This document shows, piece after piece, positions 1 through 8,149 of a DNA stretch of 57,015 nucleotides. Position 1 is the first letter of the stretch. The number at the start of each line of letters is the position of its first letter. Below the pieces are notes generated by a model that did no database searches, had not been told where the DNA came from, and saw only the letters and a list, made by a program, of their open reading frames with translations. The position numbers and the translations under genes were made by a program. Origin of the DNA: Prochlorococcus sp. AG-409-A22 (GTDB lineage: Bacteria; Cyanobacteriota; Cyanobacteriia; PCC-6307; Cyanobiaceae); contig QCJI01000005.1 of assembly GCA_003216135.1 (NCBI GenBank), positions 1 through 57,015 on the forward strand, written 5' to 3'.

Positions 1-97
1 ATTTATAAACTGTAGATATATTTTTAAAGTTTTAAGTACACTTTGAAAATAATTAAACAAATTATTAGTCAAATTAATTCTTATTCTAATTATCAAA

Positions 98-235
98 ATG
101 ACTCCAATATTTAAATGTCTTATTTGTAAAAAGGATATAGAAAGATCTACTAAAACATTTTGGATAAAAAAAGGTCATTTATTATGTTCAACATGCTTAG
201 ATAATCTTGATAAAGATTTATCTCAAAGAGAATAG
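98..235 (+). CDS. 45-aa putative zinc-ribbon small protein
   Basis: A complete 45-codon frame runs from ATG to TAG. The product has two CxxC knuckles, CLIC near residues 7-10 and CSTC near residues 29-32, separated by about 18 residues. That is the usual arrangement for a small structural zinc site. The remainder is charged and Lys-rich, with no membrane segment or signal peptide. I do not recognise the family. Paired knuckles in so short a frame make chance unlikely, but the gene rests on one sequence. A role in nucleic-acid or protein binding is only an inference from the fold type. Confidence 0.6.
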   Translation: MTPIFKCLICKKDIERSTKTFWIKKGHLLCSTCLDNLDKDLSQRE

Positions 236-489
236 ATGTTTTTTCCTTTACTTAAAAAGTTTGATATATACTAATTTAGTTTTAAATATATAATAAAAAA
301 ACAAAACACAATAAGGTTTTCTGGTGTATTTATATTCAAATTAAAGTATCAAAGAATTTTTGCAAATATAAATTTTATTTAATTATTAGTTCAATAAAAA
401 TATAAAAAAATATCTATTCTTTTATAAGAAATAATTCAATCACCTTTATTTGTATAATACCTAGAATCATTTGACCAGTTTATATATAC

Positions 490-642
490 TCACCTATCAA
501 GGCAATTATTGCTATCATAGCCCAACTGCCATTTACTTTTCTCAGCATCCTTTGGATAAACTATGTAATTGTTATTAAGTTGTGAACGTAGTTCAATACT
601 ACATATGTTTTGGCGACTACCTCTTTCAGTAATTTGAGGCAT
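490..642 (-). CDS. 50-aa hypothetical protein downstream of hli
   Basis: An ATG-to-TGA frame of 50 codons starts 6 bp after the stop of the Hli minigene on the same strand, so the two are probably cotranscribed. The product is polar with two Cys and no membrane segment. I do not recognise it. The frame continues in protein-like composition for 17 more codons beyond the TGA at 490-492, to another TGA at 436-438. The first stop may therefore be a nonsense change of a Trp codon (TGG to TGA) in a protein of about 68 residues. No Shine-Dalgarno sequence is evident. Confidence 0.45.
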   Translation of the reverse strand: MPQITERGSRQNICSIELRSQLNNNYIVYPKDAEKSKWQLGYDSNNCLDR

Positions 643-648
643 AAATAA

Positions 649-756
649 TTAGAACCAACCTGGAATAATTTGTCCAGTAGTTACATATGAGCCAACTGCT
701 GCAATGAAACCTAACATTGCTGCCCAACCATTAAAACGTTCTGCTTCAGGAGTCAT
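649..756 (-). CDS. hli: High-light-inducible (Hli/Scp) minimal protein, 35 aa
   Basis: The 35-residue product carries the chlorophyll a/b-binding-like helix of Hli proteins. An E-R-F-N-G-W-A-A-M-L-G-F core is followed by a hydrophobic stretch and a T-T-G-Q-I-I-P-G-W end, which matches the ExxNGxxAMLGF motif. Family members are single-helix thylakoid proteins that bind chlorophyll and carotenoid and protect newly made or damaged photosystem II. This copy has almost nothing before the helix, so it is one of the short Hli types typical of Prochlorococcus. The 50-aa unknown follows 6 bp downstream. Family assignment is firm; induction by light is inferred from the family. Confidence 0.85.
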   Translation of the reverse strand: MTPEAERFNGWAAMLGFIAAVGSYVTTGQIIPGWF

Positions 757-1169
757 AATAAGATAAATAAATCATGTAAATGATTGTAACAGGTTTTATG
801 AAGCTTTGTGAAGTATTCTGAACTTTGTTTGTGAAATTGAGGTTTTTATTTTTAATTAACTATTTTTTTAACAGAAATGACACATGAATGTCAAAAATTT
901 AATTCTCCTTTCATTAATCTTTTTACGAATGTAATTCAATTAATTTTTTATTATTTTGTTCAGTGTTGATATTTAATTCAATGCTGTAACGTTCTCTCTA
1001 TGTTTTATTATTTCCTAAAATCAATTTGTCGTAAAAAATTATCTTATGCATTCTTTAAATACAATCAAAAAAAGTAGAGTTTTATTGTCAAATAATGTCT
1101 TTAATTAAGTGAAGCCTTAGGTTAGTATTTTAAATTAATTTTTAATGATGAACTCAATTTATTTAAATG
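757..1169. other. Intergenic region without a supported gene
   Basis: About 410 bp of very AT-rich DNA lies between the start of the minus-strand Hli gene and the 3' end of tRNA-Lys. The part next to 756 must hold the hli promoter and leader. I see no convincing RNA gene, inverted repeat or operator. A 30-codon plus-strand frame at 877-969 has no ribosome-binding site or recognisable motif and is probably chance. Confidence 0.5.
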
Positions 1170-1241
1170 TGGGTCGCCTGAGATTCGAACTCAGGACCAG
1201 CCGGTTAAAAGCCGGATGCTCTACCGCTGAGCTAGCGACCC
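1170..1241 (-). tRNA. trnK: tRNA-Lys (anticodon UUU)
   Basis: Read on the minus strand, a 72-nt cloverleaf begins GGGTCGC and closes with the complementary GCGACCC plus discriminator A. The D stem is GCTC/GAGC. The anticodon loop is CTTTTAA, giving UUU, and the T arm has the TTCGAAT loop. The top anticodon-stem pair (27-43) is a mismatch and the inner four pairs are G-C. CCA is not encoded. It decodes AAA and AAG, which are heavily used in this Lys-rich, AT-rich proteome. Confidence 0.97.
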
Positions 1242-1267
1242 ATTTCGTAAAATTGAGTACATTAAAA

Positions 1268-1296
1268 ATTATCCCTTTTTAAGGTAAAAAAAACAA
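1268..1296 (-). promoter_or_regulatory. Candidate promoter of tRNA-Lys
   Basis: On the minus strand, TTGTTT (1296-1291) and GATAAT (1273-1268) are separated by exactly 17 bp. They match the bacterial -35 and -10 consensus at four of six and five of six positions. The -10 ends 26 nt before the mature tRNA 5' end, which allows a short leader. Motif reading alone cannot prove activity in such AT-rich DNA. Confidence 0.4.
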
Positions 1297-1417
1297 CTTA
1301 TTATCCTAACTTGAACAATTGAAATACAATTCTTAACTTATGAAATAAAAAATTAAAAATTCTCTCTTTATTTGCAGTTAAAAGGTAATATATTTATTAA
1401 ATAATACTATTTAAAAC

Positions 1418-1516
1418 ATGTTAAGACTTTCTATCGTTTTATTACCAATATTCGCTGCTGCTATATGGGCACTATTCATTGGGCTGGATGTAAATAAAAG
1501 GGCTGGATTAAAATAA
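1418..1516 (+). CDS. psbY: Probable photosystem II protein PsbY-like, 32 aa
   Basis: A 32-codon frame encodes a single hydrophobic helix (about residues 4-24, with an L-L-P-I-F-A-A-A-I-W-A-L-F core) followed by a short basic tail ending A-G-L-K. Size, topology and the P-I-x-A-A-x-x-W-A-x-F pattern resemble PsbY, a low-molecular-mass subunit at the edge of photosystem II near cytochrome b559. The C-terminal part is less typical, so another one-helix thylakoid subunit remains possible. It lies 29 bp upstream of trmFO on the same strand. Confidence 0.55.
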   Translation: MLRLSIVLLPIFAAAIWALFIGLDVNKRAGLK

Positions 1517-1545
1517 AAAATTTAAATAATAAATTAATTATTTAA

Positions 1546-2949
1546 TTGTTTGATAAAGAGGTAATTGTAATTGGAGCTGGCCTTGCAGGTAGCGAAGCTG
1601 CATGGCAAATAGCTAATGCTGGTATATCAGTTAAATTAGTTGAAATGCGCCCCACTTTGTCAACTCCAGCACATCATACTGGGGAATTTGGAGAATTGGT
1701 ATGCAGTAATAGTTTTGGAGCTTTAAGTCCAGATAGAGCCGCAGGATTGTTGCAAGAAGAGTTAAGAACTTTTAACTCTTTGATTATTAAAACTGCTGAT
1801 CAATTTTCAGTACCTGCTGGGGGTGCTTTAGCTGTAGATAGATCTAAATTCAGTAATTTCCTGACAGAGTCTTTATCAGCTCATCCTCTAATTGAAATAA
1901 AGAGAATTGAACAATTAGATCTCCCAAATAAAGAAACCATTAGCATAATTGCTACTGGTCCCCTAACTTCAAATGAACTTGCTATTCAAATAAGAAAATT
2001 TACTGGTATTGATTCATGCCATTTTTTTGATGCGGCAAGTCCAATTATCTATGGTGACTCAATAAATTTTGATATCGCTTTTAAGGCAAGTAGATACGAT
2101 AAAGGTGATCCGGCATACTTTAATTGCCCTATGGATAAACAAGATTACTTAAATTTCAGGACCCAACTAATTGAAGGAGAGCAAGCTACTTTAAAAGATT
2201 TTGAAAAAGAATCTGCAAATTTTTTCGAAGCTTGCTTACCCATCGAAGAGATAGCTAGAAGAGGTGTCGATACAATGAGATATGGTCCTCTGAAATCAAT
2301 TGGTTTGTGGAATCCAGAATGGGGAGATTTATTTGATAGAGAAAATAGATTAAAAAAAAGGCCCCATGCAATTGTTCAATTAAGAAAAGAAGATATTGAA
2401 GGGAAATTACTAAATATGGTTGGTTTTCAAACTAATCTCAAATGGTCAGAACAAAAAAGAATATTTAGAATGATTCCGGGTTTAGAAAAAGCTGAGTTTG
2501 TACGTTTTGGAGTAATGCATAGAAATACTTTTTTAGAATCCCCTAAATTACTTTTGCCAACACTTCAATTCTTGAAAAGAGAAACTCTTCTAGCGGCTGG
2601 CCAAATAACAGGTACGGAGGGCTATGCTGCAGCCGCTGCAGGAGGTTTGTTGGCAGGAATAAATGCTTCCTTATTAGCAAAAAATAAAAGTCCAGTAACT
2701 TTCCCTAACGAATCAATTATTGGTTCTTTAATGAACTTTATTAGTAATAAGAATGAAATGATGTCAAATCAGAAGAAAAATAAGTTTCAACCAATGCCTG
2801 CTTCATTTGGCTTGGTACCAGAATTAAATAATAAAATAAAAGTGAAAAAATTAAGATACAAAGCTTATCAAGAGAGATCTCTTGAGGTATTACATGAATT
2901 TAAAAAAGTATTGGATAAATCTTTTAAAAAAGTTCATTTATCTGTTTAG
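1546..2949 (+). CDS. trmFO: Folate-dependent tRNA (uracil-54-C5) methyltransferase TrmFO
   Basis: The 467-aa flavoprotein makes m5U54 in the T loop of tRNA, using methylenetetrahydrofolate and FADH2. The N terminus has the dinucleotide-binding G-A-G-L-A-G motif (about residues 10-15). A Cys in V-C-S-N-S-F falls at residue 53, matching a catalytic cysteine known in the family, and the second conserved Cys is in F-F-E-A-C-L-P near residue 230. A glycine-rich FAD segment ([13 protein letters not shown]) lies near residues 358-370. The start is TTG, the first in-frame start giving a normal N terminus. It is followed 32 bp later by the carotenoid isomerase. Confidence 0.95.
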   Translation: MFDKEVIVIGAGLAGSEAAWQIANAGISVKLVEMRPTLSTPAHHTGEFGELVCSNSFGALSPDRAAGLLQEELRTFNSLIIKTADQFSVPAGGALAVDRSKFSNFLTESLSAHPLIEIKRIEQLDLPNKETISIIATGPLTSNELAIQIRKFTGIDSCHFFDAASPIIYGDSINFDIAFKASRYDKGDPAYFNCPMDKQDYLNFRTQLIEGEQATLKDFEKESANFFEACLPIEEIARRGVDTMRYGPLKSIGLWNPEWGDLFDRENRLKKRPHAIVQLRKEDIEGKLLNMVGFQTNLKWSEQKRIFRMIPGLEKAEFVRFGVMHRNTFLESPKLLLPTLQFLKRETLLAAGQITGTEGYAAAAAGGLLAGINASLLAKNKSPVTFPNESIIGSLMNFISNKNEMMSNQKKNKFQPMPASFGLVPELNNKIKVKKLRYKAYQERSLEVLHEFKKVLDKSFKKVHLSV

Positions 2950-2981
2950 ATTAATTAAAATGAATTATTTAAAGATTTAAA

Positions 2982-4523
2982 ATGATATCTAATAAAGAAA
3001 ATTTTGATGCAATTATTATTGGCTCTGGAATAGGAGGATTAGTAACAGCATCACAATTAGCTGCTAAGGGAGCAAAAGTTCTAGTTCTCGAAAAATATAT
3101 TATTCCTGGAGGGAGTGGGGGTTCTTTTAAGAGAAAAGGTTATACCTTTGATGTTGGTGCTTCAATGATCTTTGGTTTTGGAGAAAAAGGTTATACAAAT
3201 TTATTAACTCGTGCTTTAAAAGATGTAAATGAGAAATGTGAAACTATTCCGGACCCTGTTCAACTTGAGTATCATTTGCCAAACAATTTTAGTATTTCTG
3301 TTGATAAGGAATATGAAGAATTTATTAGAAAATTATCAGATCGTTTCCCTAAAGAGAAAGAAGGGATAAGGAAATTTTATGGAACTTGTGCAAAGGTCTT
3401 TAATTGTTTAGATTCTATGCCATTATTATCCATTGAAGATCCTAGCTATCTTTTTAAGGTCTTCTTCAAAGCACCACTATCCTGTCTAGGCTTAGCTAGA
3501 TGGTTGCCAATAAACGCAGGAGATGTTGCAAGAAAGTTTATTAAAGATCCAGAACTTTTGAAATTTATTGATATTGAATGTTTTTGTTGGTCAGTAATGC
3601 CAGCGCTGAAAACTCCTATGATAAATGCAGGAATGGTTTTTACTGATAGACATGCTGGAGGTATAAATTATCCAAAAGGTGGAGTGGGAAAGATAGCAGA
3701 GAAGTTAGTTTCTGGAATTGAAGGTTTAGGAAGTAAGATTCGTTATAAAGCAAATGTTACTGAAATACTTTTAAAAAATGAAAAGGCAATAGGAGTAAAG
3801 CTATCAAATGGGGAAGAAATATACTCAAATATTATCGTATCAAATTCAACTAGATGGGATACTTTTGGACTTAATAATAATAAAGGATTAATTAAGAAGA
3901 AATATGTACCCAAAAGTGAATATAAGTGGTCCGAAACTTATAAACCGTCCCCTTCTTTTGTCTCAATTCATCTTGGAGTTGAAAAAAACTTAATAACTAG
4001 AAACTTTAATTGTCATCATATTATTGTTGACAATTGGGATGAATTAGAGAATGAAAAAGGGGTCATTTTTATTTCTATCCCTACCTTGCTAGATGCCTCT
4101 TTAGCTCCAGAAGACAAACATATTATCCATGCATTCACTCCGTCATCAATAAATGAATGGGAAAACCTATCAAGGAAAGAATATATTCTTAAGAAAGAAA
4201 ATTATTTTTTATTTCTTATAGAAAAGATTTCTAAAATAATTCCTAATCTTGATCAAAATATTGATCATAAAGAAATTGGTACTCCTAAAACTCATAGAAA
4301 ATTTCTTGGAAGATTTCAAGGTAGCTATGGACCAATTCCTAATAAAAAGTTACTTGGTCTTCTTCCTATGCCATTTAATACTACCAATATTAAAAACCTC
4401 TATTGCGTCGGGGATTCATGTTTCCCTGGTCAAGGTCTAAATGCAGTTGCTTTTAGTGGTTATGCTTGCGCTCATAAAATAGGCTCAAAACTAAATATCA
4501 ATAGATTTAAGTTGCCGGACTAG
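2982..4523 (+). CDS. crtH: Carotenoid (prolycopene) isomerase CrtH/CrtISO
   Basis: A 513-aa FAD-dependent enzyme of the phytoene-desaturase superfamily. The N terminus has the Rossmann motif G-S-G-I-G-G (about residues 14-19), an E-K acidic end to the ADP fold, and the P-G-G-S-G-G-S-F segment typical of CrtISO. The C-terminal FAD motif includes Y-C-V-G-D-S-C-F-P-G-Q-G near residue 475. CrtISO turns poly-cis-lycopene into all-trans-lycopene ahead of cyclisation to carotenes. Length and motifs match cyanobacterial CrtH better than bacterial CrtI. It sits between trmFO and a membrane-protein gene, probably in one transcript. Confidence 0.88.
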   Translation: MISNKENFDAIIIGSGIGGLVTASQLAAKGAKVLVLEKYIIPGGSGGSFKRKGYTFDVGASMIFGFGEKGYTNLLTRALKDVNEKCETIPDPVQLEYHLPNNFSISVDKEYEEFIRKLSDRFPKEKEGIRKFYGTCAKVFNCLDSMPLLSIEDPSYLFKVFFKAPLSCLGLARWLPINAGDVARKFIKDPELLKFIDIECFCWSVMPALKTPMINAGMVFTDRHAGGINYPKGGVGKIAEKLVSGIEGLGSKIRYKANVTEILLKNEKAIGVKLSNGEEIYSNIIVSNSTRWDTFGLNNNKGLIKKKYVPKSEYKWSETYKPSPSFVSIHLGVEKNLITRNFNCHHIIVDNWDELENEKGVIFISIPTLLDASLAPEDKHIIHAFTPSSINEWENLSRKEYILKKENYFLFLIEKISKIIPNLDQNIDHKEIGTPKTHRKFLGRFQGSYGPIPNKKLLGLLPMPFNTTNIKNLYCVGDSCFPGQGLNAVAFSGYACAHKIGSKLNINRFKLPD

Positions 4524-4538
4524 TCCAGTTTAAAAAAG

Positions 4539-5045
4539 ATGATAGAAAAGTTTAATAATCTTTTTGTTGTAAAAATTTCATTAATTACTTTATATTTAGC
4601 ACTTACAATTCCTCTGCCATTTATTTCAAATGAAGAATTCAAAATAATTTCATTAATATTATTTGTTTTAGGACTATTTTCAATTGTTAATATCACAAAT
4701 GATTATGTAGAAACTACTAATCAGAAAATTATATATAAATCAAGCTTCCTTTCTAAAACCTTTGGCAAAAAAAATTGGGAAATTTGTTGGAAAGATATAA
4801 AGTTCATCAAAGCTTTGCCCACTAGCCAGGGGAGTAAGGTATATTACTTAGTTACTAATAAAGATGAAAGTTTTCTTTTGCCTCAAAGGTTAGAGAATTT
4901 TGAGGAATTTATATTATTAATTTCTAAAAAAACTGGACTTAATGTTGACGGTCTTTCATATATTTCTCCTCTGTGGACATATAGGTTGCTAACATTACTT
5001 TCTTTATTAATGATTATTGGTGAGCTTATTGCCTTCTTAATTTAG
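4539..5045 (+). CDS. Conserved membrane protein with PH-like middle domain
   Basis: The 168-aa product has two hydrophobic helices near residues 11-28 and 34-52, a soluble middle part of about 95 residues, and a C-terminal helix near 150-167. The middle part reads like the small beta-rich PH-type domain seen in bacterial membrane-anchored proteins (I-Y-K-S-S-F-L, W-K-D-I-K-F-I), but this is a structural guess. I do not recognise a specific family. The gene starts 15 bp after crtH. Its TAG stop overlaps the TAA stop of the opposing response-regulator gene in the four bases TTAG. Confidence 0.7.
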   Translation: MIEKFNNLFVVKISLITLYLALTIPLPFISNEEFKIISLILFVLGLFSIVNITNDYVETTNQKIIYKSSFLSKTFGKKNWEICWKDIKFIKALPTSQGSKVYYLVTNKDESFLLPQRLENFEEFILLISKKTGLNVDGLSYISPLWTYRLLTLLSLLMIIGELIAFLI

Positions 5046-5779
5046 ATATTATCTATGCTAAATCTATAACCTTGTTGCCTTACAGTAGTTATTCCTCCTC
5101 CTTCACCTAAACCTGCCTGCTCTAGTTTTCTTCTCAATGTCAGGACTTGTGTATCTACTGATCTGGGACCTCCGCTGAATGGAGGCCATGCCATCCTTAA
5201 AAGCTCTTGTCGACTTCTTACCATACCTGGAGGCATAAGTAACGCACAAAGCAAGGCAAACTCTCTTGGGCTTAATTCTACGGGCTTTTCGCTGAGAGTA
5301 ACTTGTCTTAAAAGTAGATGAACTTCTAACGGGCCAACTTCAACTTTTTCTTGTAATCCTATTCTCCCTCTTTTCAAAAGAGTTCTACATCTCGCTGCTA
5401 ACTCTTCTAGACCAAAAGGTTTTCTAAGGACATCATCAGCTCCTTCGTCTAACAAATTCACTAATGCTTCAACACCGGATCTTGCAGTAAGAACAATAAC
5501 TGCACATCCAAGTTGATGAGCCAATCTCATCGCCGTATTTTGTTCAAGTATCTCTGCACTTACGAGTAAGTCAGGTGATTGTTCCCTGCACAAATCAACT
5601 GCTTCTGCAGCCGATCCAACCGCAGCGGCTAAATGACCATCTTGACGAAGTCTTTGCACTAATACAGTTCTTAGTGTGGGGTGAGGTTCAACAACAAGAA
5701 CTCTCGAAGGTGTTTGAGAGCTAGAAGGCAATTGAGAACTGCCAGGAGTTGAAGCTAAGATTTGCTCAGTTGATTGCAT
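5042..5779 (-). CDS. Atypical OmpR/PhoB-type response regulator (degenerate receiver)
   Basis: The 245-aa protein has an N-terminal Ser/Pro-rich extension (1-25), a receiver-like domain (about 26-138) and a winged-helix DNA-binding domain (about 145-243) with P-R-E-F-A-L-L and V-D-T-Q-V-L-T-L-R-R-K-L. The switch Thr (T98, V-L-T-A) and Lys (K120, R-K-P-F) are present. The acidic pair is changed to E31-P32, and the expected phospho-acceptor Asp, five residues after P-D in P-D-L-L-V-S-A, is Ala75. It probably acts without phosphorylation, as reported for NblR-type cyanobacterial regulators. The DNA is clearly richer in G+C than its neighbours. No partner kinase is adjacent. Confidence 0.9.
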   Translation of the reverse strand: MQSTEQILASTPGSSQLPSSSQTPSRVLVVEPHPTLRTVLVQRLRQDGHLAAAVGSAAEAVDLCREQSPDLLVSAEILEQNTAMRLAHQLGCAVIVLTARSGVEALVNLLDEGADDVLRKPFGLEELAARCRTLLKRGRIGLQEKVEVGPLEVHLLLRQVTLSEKPVELSPREFALLCALLMPPGMVRSRQELLRMAWPPFSGGPRSVDTQVLTLRRKLEQAGLGEGGGITTVRQQGYRFSIDNI

Positions 5780-5865
5780 TCTTAATTACTGTTGGGCCAG
5801 GCAATTTTTTGTCATCCTTAATAAGGTATAACAAATGCTAAATAAAAATAAGAATTTATCGAATT

Positions 5866-6135
5866 ATGACATCATTTGAAAATCCAAAAGCAATTCGTCA
5901 TTTCCAATCAATTATCGATAGTTGTCAAGACTTGGTTACACGTTTCCATACACCATCAGATCTTAAATTATATAGCGACGGTTATCTCCAAGCCTTAAGG
6001 AATTGCAGTGGTTTAGAGCAAAGAGATCAGGAGAAATTAGAAAGATTAATAGAAAGATGGATACTAGATCCATCAAGTTTTATTGATCCAGAGGGGGATG
6101 AAAATAAAGGATTTTTTGATAGAAAAAATTTTTAA
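5866..6135 (+). CDS. Conserved small cyanobacterial protein, 89 aa
   Basis: A compact, mostly helical, charged 89-aa protein with no signal peptide or membrane segment. The pattern (H-F-Q-S-I-I-D-S-C-Q, L-Y-S-D-G-Y-L-Q-A-L-R, L-E-R-L-I-E-R-W-I-L-D-P) looks like a small conserved cyanobacterial protein of unknown function. I believe it belongs to a DUF family but cannot name the number with certainty. It is transcribed divergently from the response regulator, sharing an 86-bp spacer, so the regulator could control both genes. That link is inference only. Confidence 0.75.
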   Translation: MTSFENPKAIRHFQSIIDSCQDLVTRFHTPSDLKLYSDGYLQALRNCSGLEQRDQEKLERLIERWILDPSSFIDPEGDENKGFFDRKNF

Positions 6136-6184
6136 AATATTAATTTTTATTAACTAATTTAAGTGTTTATACTTACTAATTGTT

Positions 6185-6508
6185 TTAAGACGCTAATTCA
6201 ATTTCGATTTTTTCTTTTAAAGTTCCAGAATTGTACATTTCGATAAGAATGTCTGAGCCCCCTAGAAATTCTCCTTTTAAATAAACCTGAGGTATTGTTG
6301 GCCAATCTGAATATTCTTTAATTCCCTCTCTTATTTCGTAATCGCTTAGTACATCAAAGGTATTAAATTCGACTCCCAATGAGTTAAGGATTTGGACCAC
6401 ATTGTTGGAAAACCCACATTGAGGCATTAATTTAGTTCCTTTCATGAAAACCATAAGTGGATTTGAATCAATTAAATTTTGAATTTTATCTTTAGTTGAA
6501 TTTTGCAT
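6185..6508 (-). CDS. grxD: Monothiol glutaredoxin, Grx4/GrxD type
   Basis: The 107-aa protein has the monothiol active site C-G-F-S (Cys31), preceded by the K-G-T glutathione-binding loop and followed by W-P-T-I-P-Q-V-Y and G-G-S-D, all typical of CGFS glutaredoxins. These proteins bind a [2Fe-2S] cluster with glutathione and pass it to acceptors, often as a complex with BolA. The gene starts 3 bp after the stop of bolA, so the two partners are made from one transcript. Confidence 0.95.
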   Translation of the reverse strand: MQNSTKDKIQNLIDSNPLMVFMKGTKLMPQCGFSNNVVQILNSLGVEFNTFDVLSDYEIREGIKEYSDWPTIPQVYLKGEFLGGSDILIEMYNSGTLKEKIEIELAS

Positions 6509-6511
6509 AAT

Positions 6512-6742
6512 TTAATTAGGTGTTTCTGTTTTTAATGCCAGTGCATGAATAGCCTCTGAGGCTAGTTCTTCTTTTAGAGCAGAATAAACTAGCTTATGTT
6601 GTTTTACTAATGATAATCCATTGAATTCAGAAGAGATTACAGTAACTTGTAAATGATCATTACCTTTTAAACTCTCAACTAAAACTTCCGAATTTGGTAT
6701 TTTTTTAGTAATTAAGTTTATAACATCTGTTTTTGTAGTCAT
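6512..6742 (-). CDS. bolA: BolA family protein
   Basis: The 76-aa protein starts at an internal ATG (M-T-T-K-T-D-V-I-N). A longer frame reaching 6787 would add 15 residues and overlap the lipoprotein gene, whose stop is at 6753, so the shorter start is preferred. It has the BolA pattern of a hydrophobic strand after G-N-D-H-L, then [17 protein letters not shown] and a conserved A-L-K/A-L-A-L end. BolA proteins partner CGFS glutaredoxins in [2Fe-2S] binding and iron or redox sensing. The neighbouring grxD supports this directly. Confidence 0.92.
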   Translation of the reverse strand: MTTKTDVINLITKKIPNSEVLVESLKGNDHLQVTVISSEFNGLSLVKQHKLVYSALKEELASEAIHALALKTETPN

Positions 6743-6752
6743 GATATATATT

Positions 6753-7346
6753 CTAAAAGCCTTTATAAGATGTATTAACAAATCCAAGTTTAACTAAATT
6801 AGCATATGCTTCTTTACCTTGTGTGCTGTTAGGAGACATTAATCGAATTATTTCAACAAGTAATGGTACTGATACTTCGGGTTGCTTTTTTCTTGTATAA
6901 AGAGCAGCTAATCTTGCATTAGATTCCGCCCAGGCTTTTATTGATTCTCTTCCTTTCTTCTCCATTTCTAAGGGTATTCTGGCATCCAAACCTCTAAATG
7001 AACCATTTAGATCTCTATAAAATCCTGATAGTTGTTTAGCTAGATTCCTTGCTAAGTCATAATTTCTTTTGGCTTTTTCAAATTCACCATTAGCTATCAA
7101 GTTATCTCCCTCTTTTAAATATGCTTTGACATTAGCAATTGTAAGGTTTTTATTACTATTTGATAGAACCTTAAAGTTTTTGGCATCTATACTTTCGATT
7201 GAAGTCTTTTTATTATCACTTGATATAACCTTATTAGTTCTTAAATCTTTATTTTCGGCATTAGAGCAACCTGTTAAGGGGATAATTCCAAAAATTACAA
7301 AAAAAACTGGGATGAATTTTAAAAATCTCATATTCTTGTGATTCAT
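6753..7346 (-). CDS. Lipoprotein with helical-repeat-like domain
   Basis: The 197-aa product has a lipoprotein signal: basic start, hydrophobic core, and lipobox L-T-G-C with Cys27. A low-complexity Lys/Asn/Ser linker follows (30-65). The C-terminal 130 residues are helical, with TPR-like spacing ([21 protein letters not shown]). It should be anchored to a membrane with the domain in the periplasm or thylakoid lumen. I do not recognise a named family. It lies between plsC and bolA with spacers of 27 and 10 bp, so it is part of that operon. Confidence 0.75.
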   Translation of the reverse strand: MNHKNMRFLKFIPVFFVIFGIIPLTGCSNAENKDLRTNKVISSDNKKTSIESIDAKNFKVLSNSNKNLTIANVKAYLKEGDNLIANGEFEKAKRNYDLARNLAKQLSGFYRDLNGSFRGLDARIPLEMEKKGRESIKAWAESNARLAALYTRKKQPEVSVPLLVEIIRLMSPNSTQGKEAYANLVKLGFVNTSYKGF

Positions 7347-7373
7347 TAAATTTAATACTAACTGATTATGGAT

Positions 7374-8054
7374 TCATCTACCGACATTTTCTAATGCTAT
7401 CTTTTCAGCCTTCATCATTTTTTCTTGCAAAATTTTATTAAATTCTGTATTAGATAAATTTAGATTGTCATTAATAAATAAAGGCTCACCAAAGCATAAA
7501 GAAAAAGTATCTCTAAATCTAGGAGAGACTTTGCTGTAGGCAATGCCAATGGGAATTATAGTTATGGAATTTGTTTCTTTTGTTGCTAATTTGGCTAATC
7601 TGTAAACTCCTTCTTTGAGTACTAATTTCTTCCCATGTTTATTAATCTTTCCTTCCGGGAAAACAACAAGTTGCTTTCTTTTTGCGATTAGTTTTACTGC
7701 ATATCTTAATGCAGAAAGAGAAGGAGATAATTGATTTATTGAAAAACAACCAAGCCTCTTTAAAAACCAACCTTGTACTCCTCTCATTTCAGATTTTGTA
7801 ACCATAAATCTACAATCATTTTTAGTTACTCTTCTACCCATAGCCATAGTGAGGACTAATCCATCCCATCTAGATCTATGAGTAGGGGCAAGGATAATTG
7901 AAGAATTCTTTGGGATAGAAAAACTATTTTTAATTATTTTCTTCTCACTAAAAAAAATATTCATAAGAACATTTTGGGTCACAAACATTGCTATATAACC
8001 CAATAAGGGATTAATCTCGTACCCAATATCTATGGATTTCTTCTTCAAGTTCAA
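7374..8054 (-). CDS. plsC: 1-acyl-sn-glycerol-3-phosphate acyltransferase
   Basis: The 226-aa membrane-associated enzyme carries the acyltransferase HX4D motif (H59-R-S-R-W-D64), a V-F-P-E-G-K motif corresponding to the substrate-binding block, and an I-I-P-I-G-I-A block. PlsC adds the second acyl chain to lysophosphatidate to give phosphatidate, the precursor of all glycerolipids here (cdsA, which uses phosphatidate, lies at 35313-36164). A hydrophobic segment lies near residues 18-36. The gene is divergent from pdxJ and appears to lead a four-gene minus-strand run. Confidence 0.88.
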   Translation of the reverse strand: MNLKKKSIDIGYEINPLLGYIAMFVTQNVLMNIFFSEKKIIKNSFSIPKNSSIILAPTHRSRWDGLVLTMAMGRRVTKNDCRFMVTKSEMRGVQGWFLKRLGCFSINQLSPSLSALRYAVKLIAKRKQLVVFPEGKINKHGKKLVLKEGVYRLAKLATKETNSITIIPIGIAYSKVSPRFRDTFSLCFGEPLFINDNLNLSNTEFNKILQEKMMKAEKIALENVGR

Positions 8055-8149
8055 TTAACTATATATTAATAATTTATAGGTTTGTAATCTTTTATTGGTT
8101 ATTATTGGGCGGTTACTAGATTGTCCAGAAACTAAGATCCTTTCAAATT

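Noticed and set aside
877..969. 30-codon plus-strand frame in the hli to tRNA-Lys gap
   Set aside because: No ribosome-binding site, no motif, and such short frames are expected by chance in this DNA.
6743..6787. Longer bolA start adding 15 residues
   Set aside because: It would overlap the lipoprotein stop, and the added hydrophobic residues do not fit BolA proteins.
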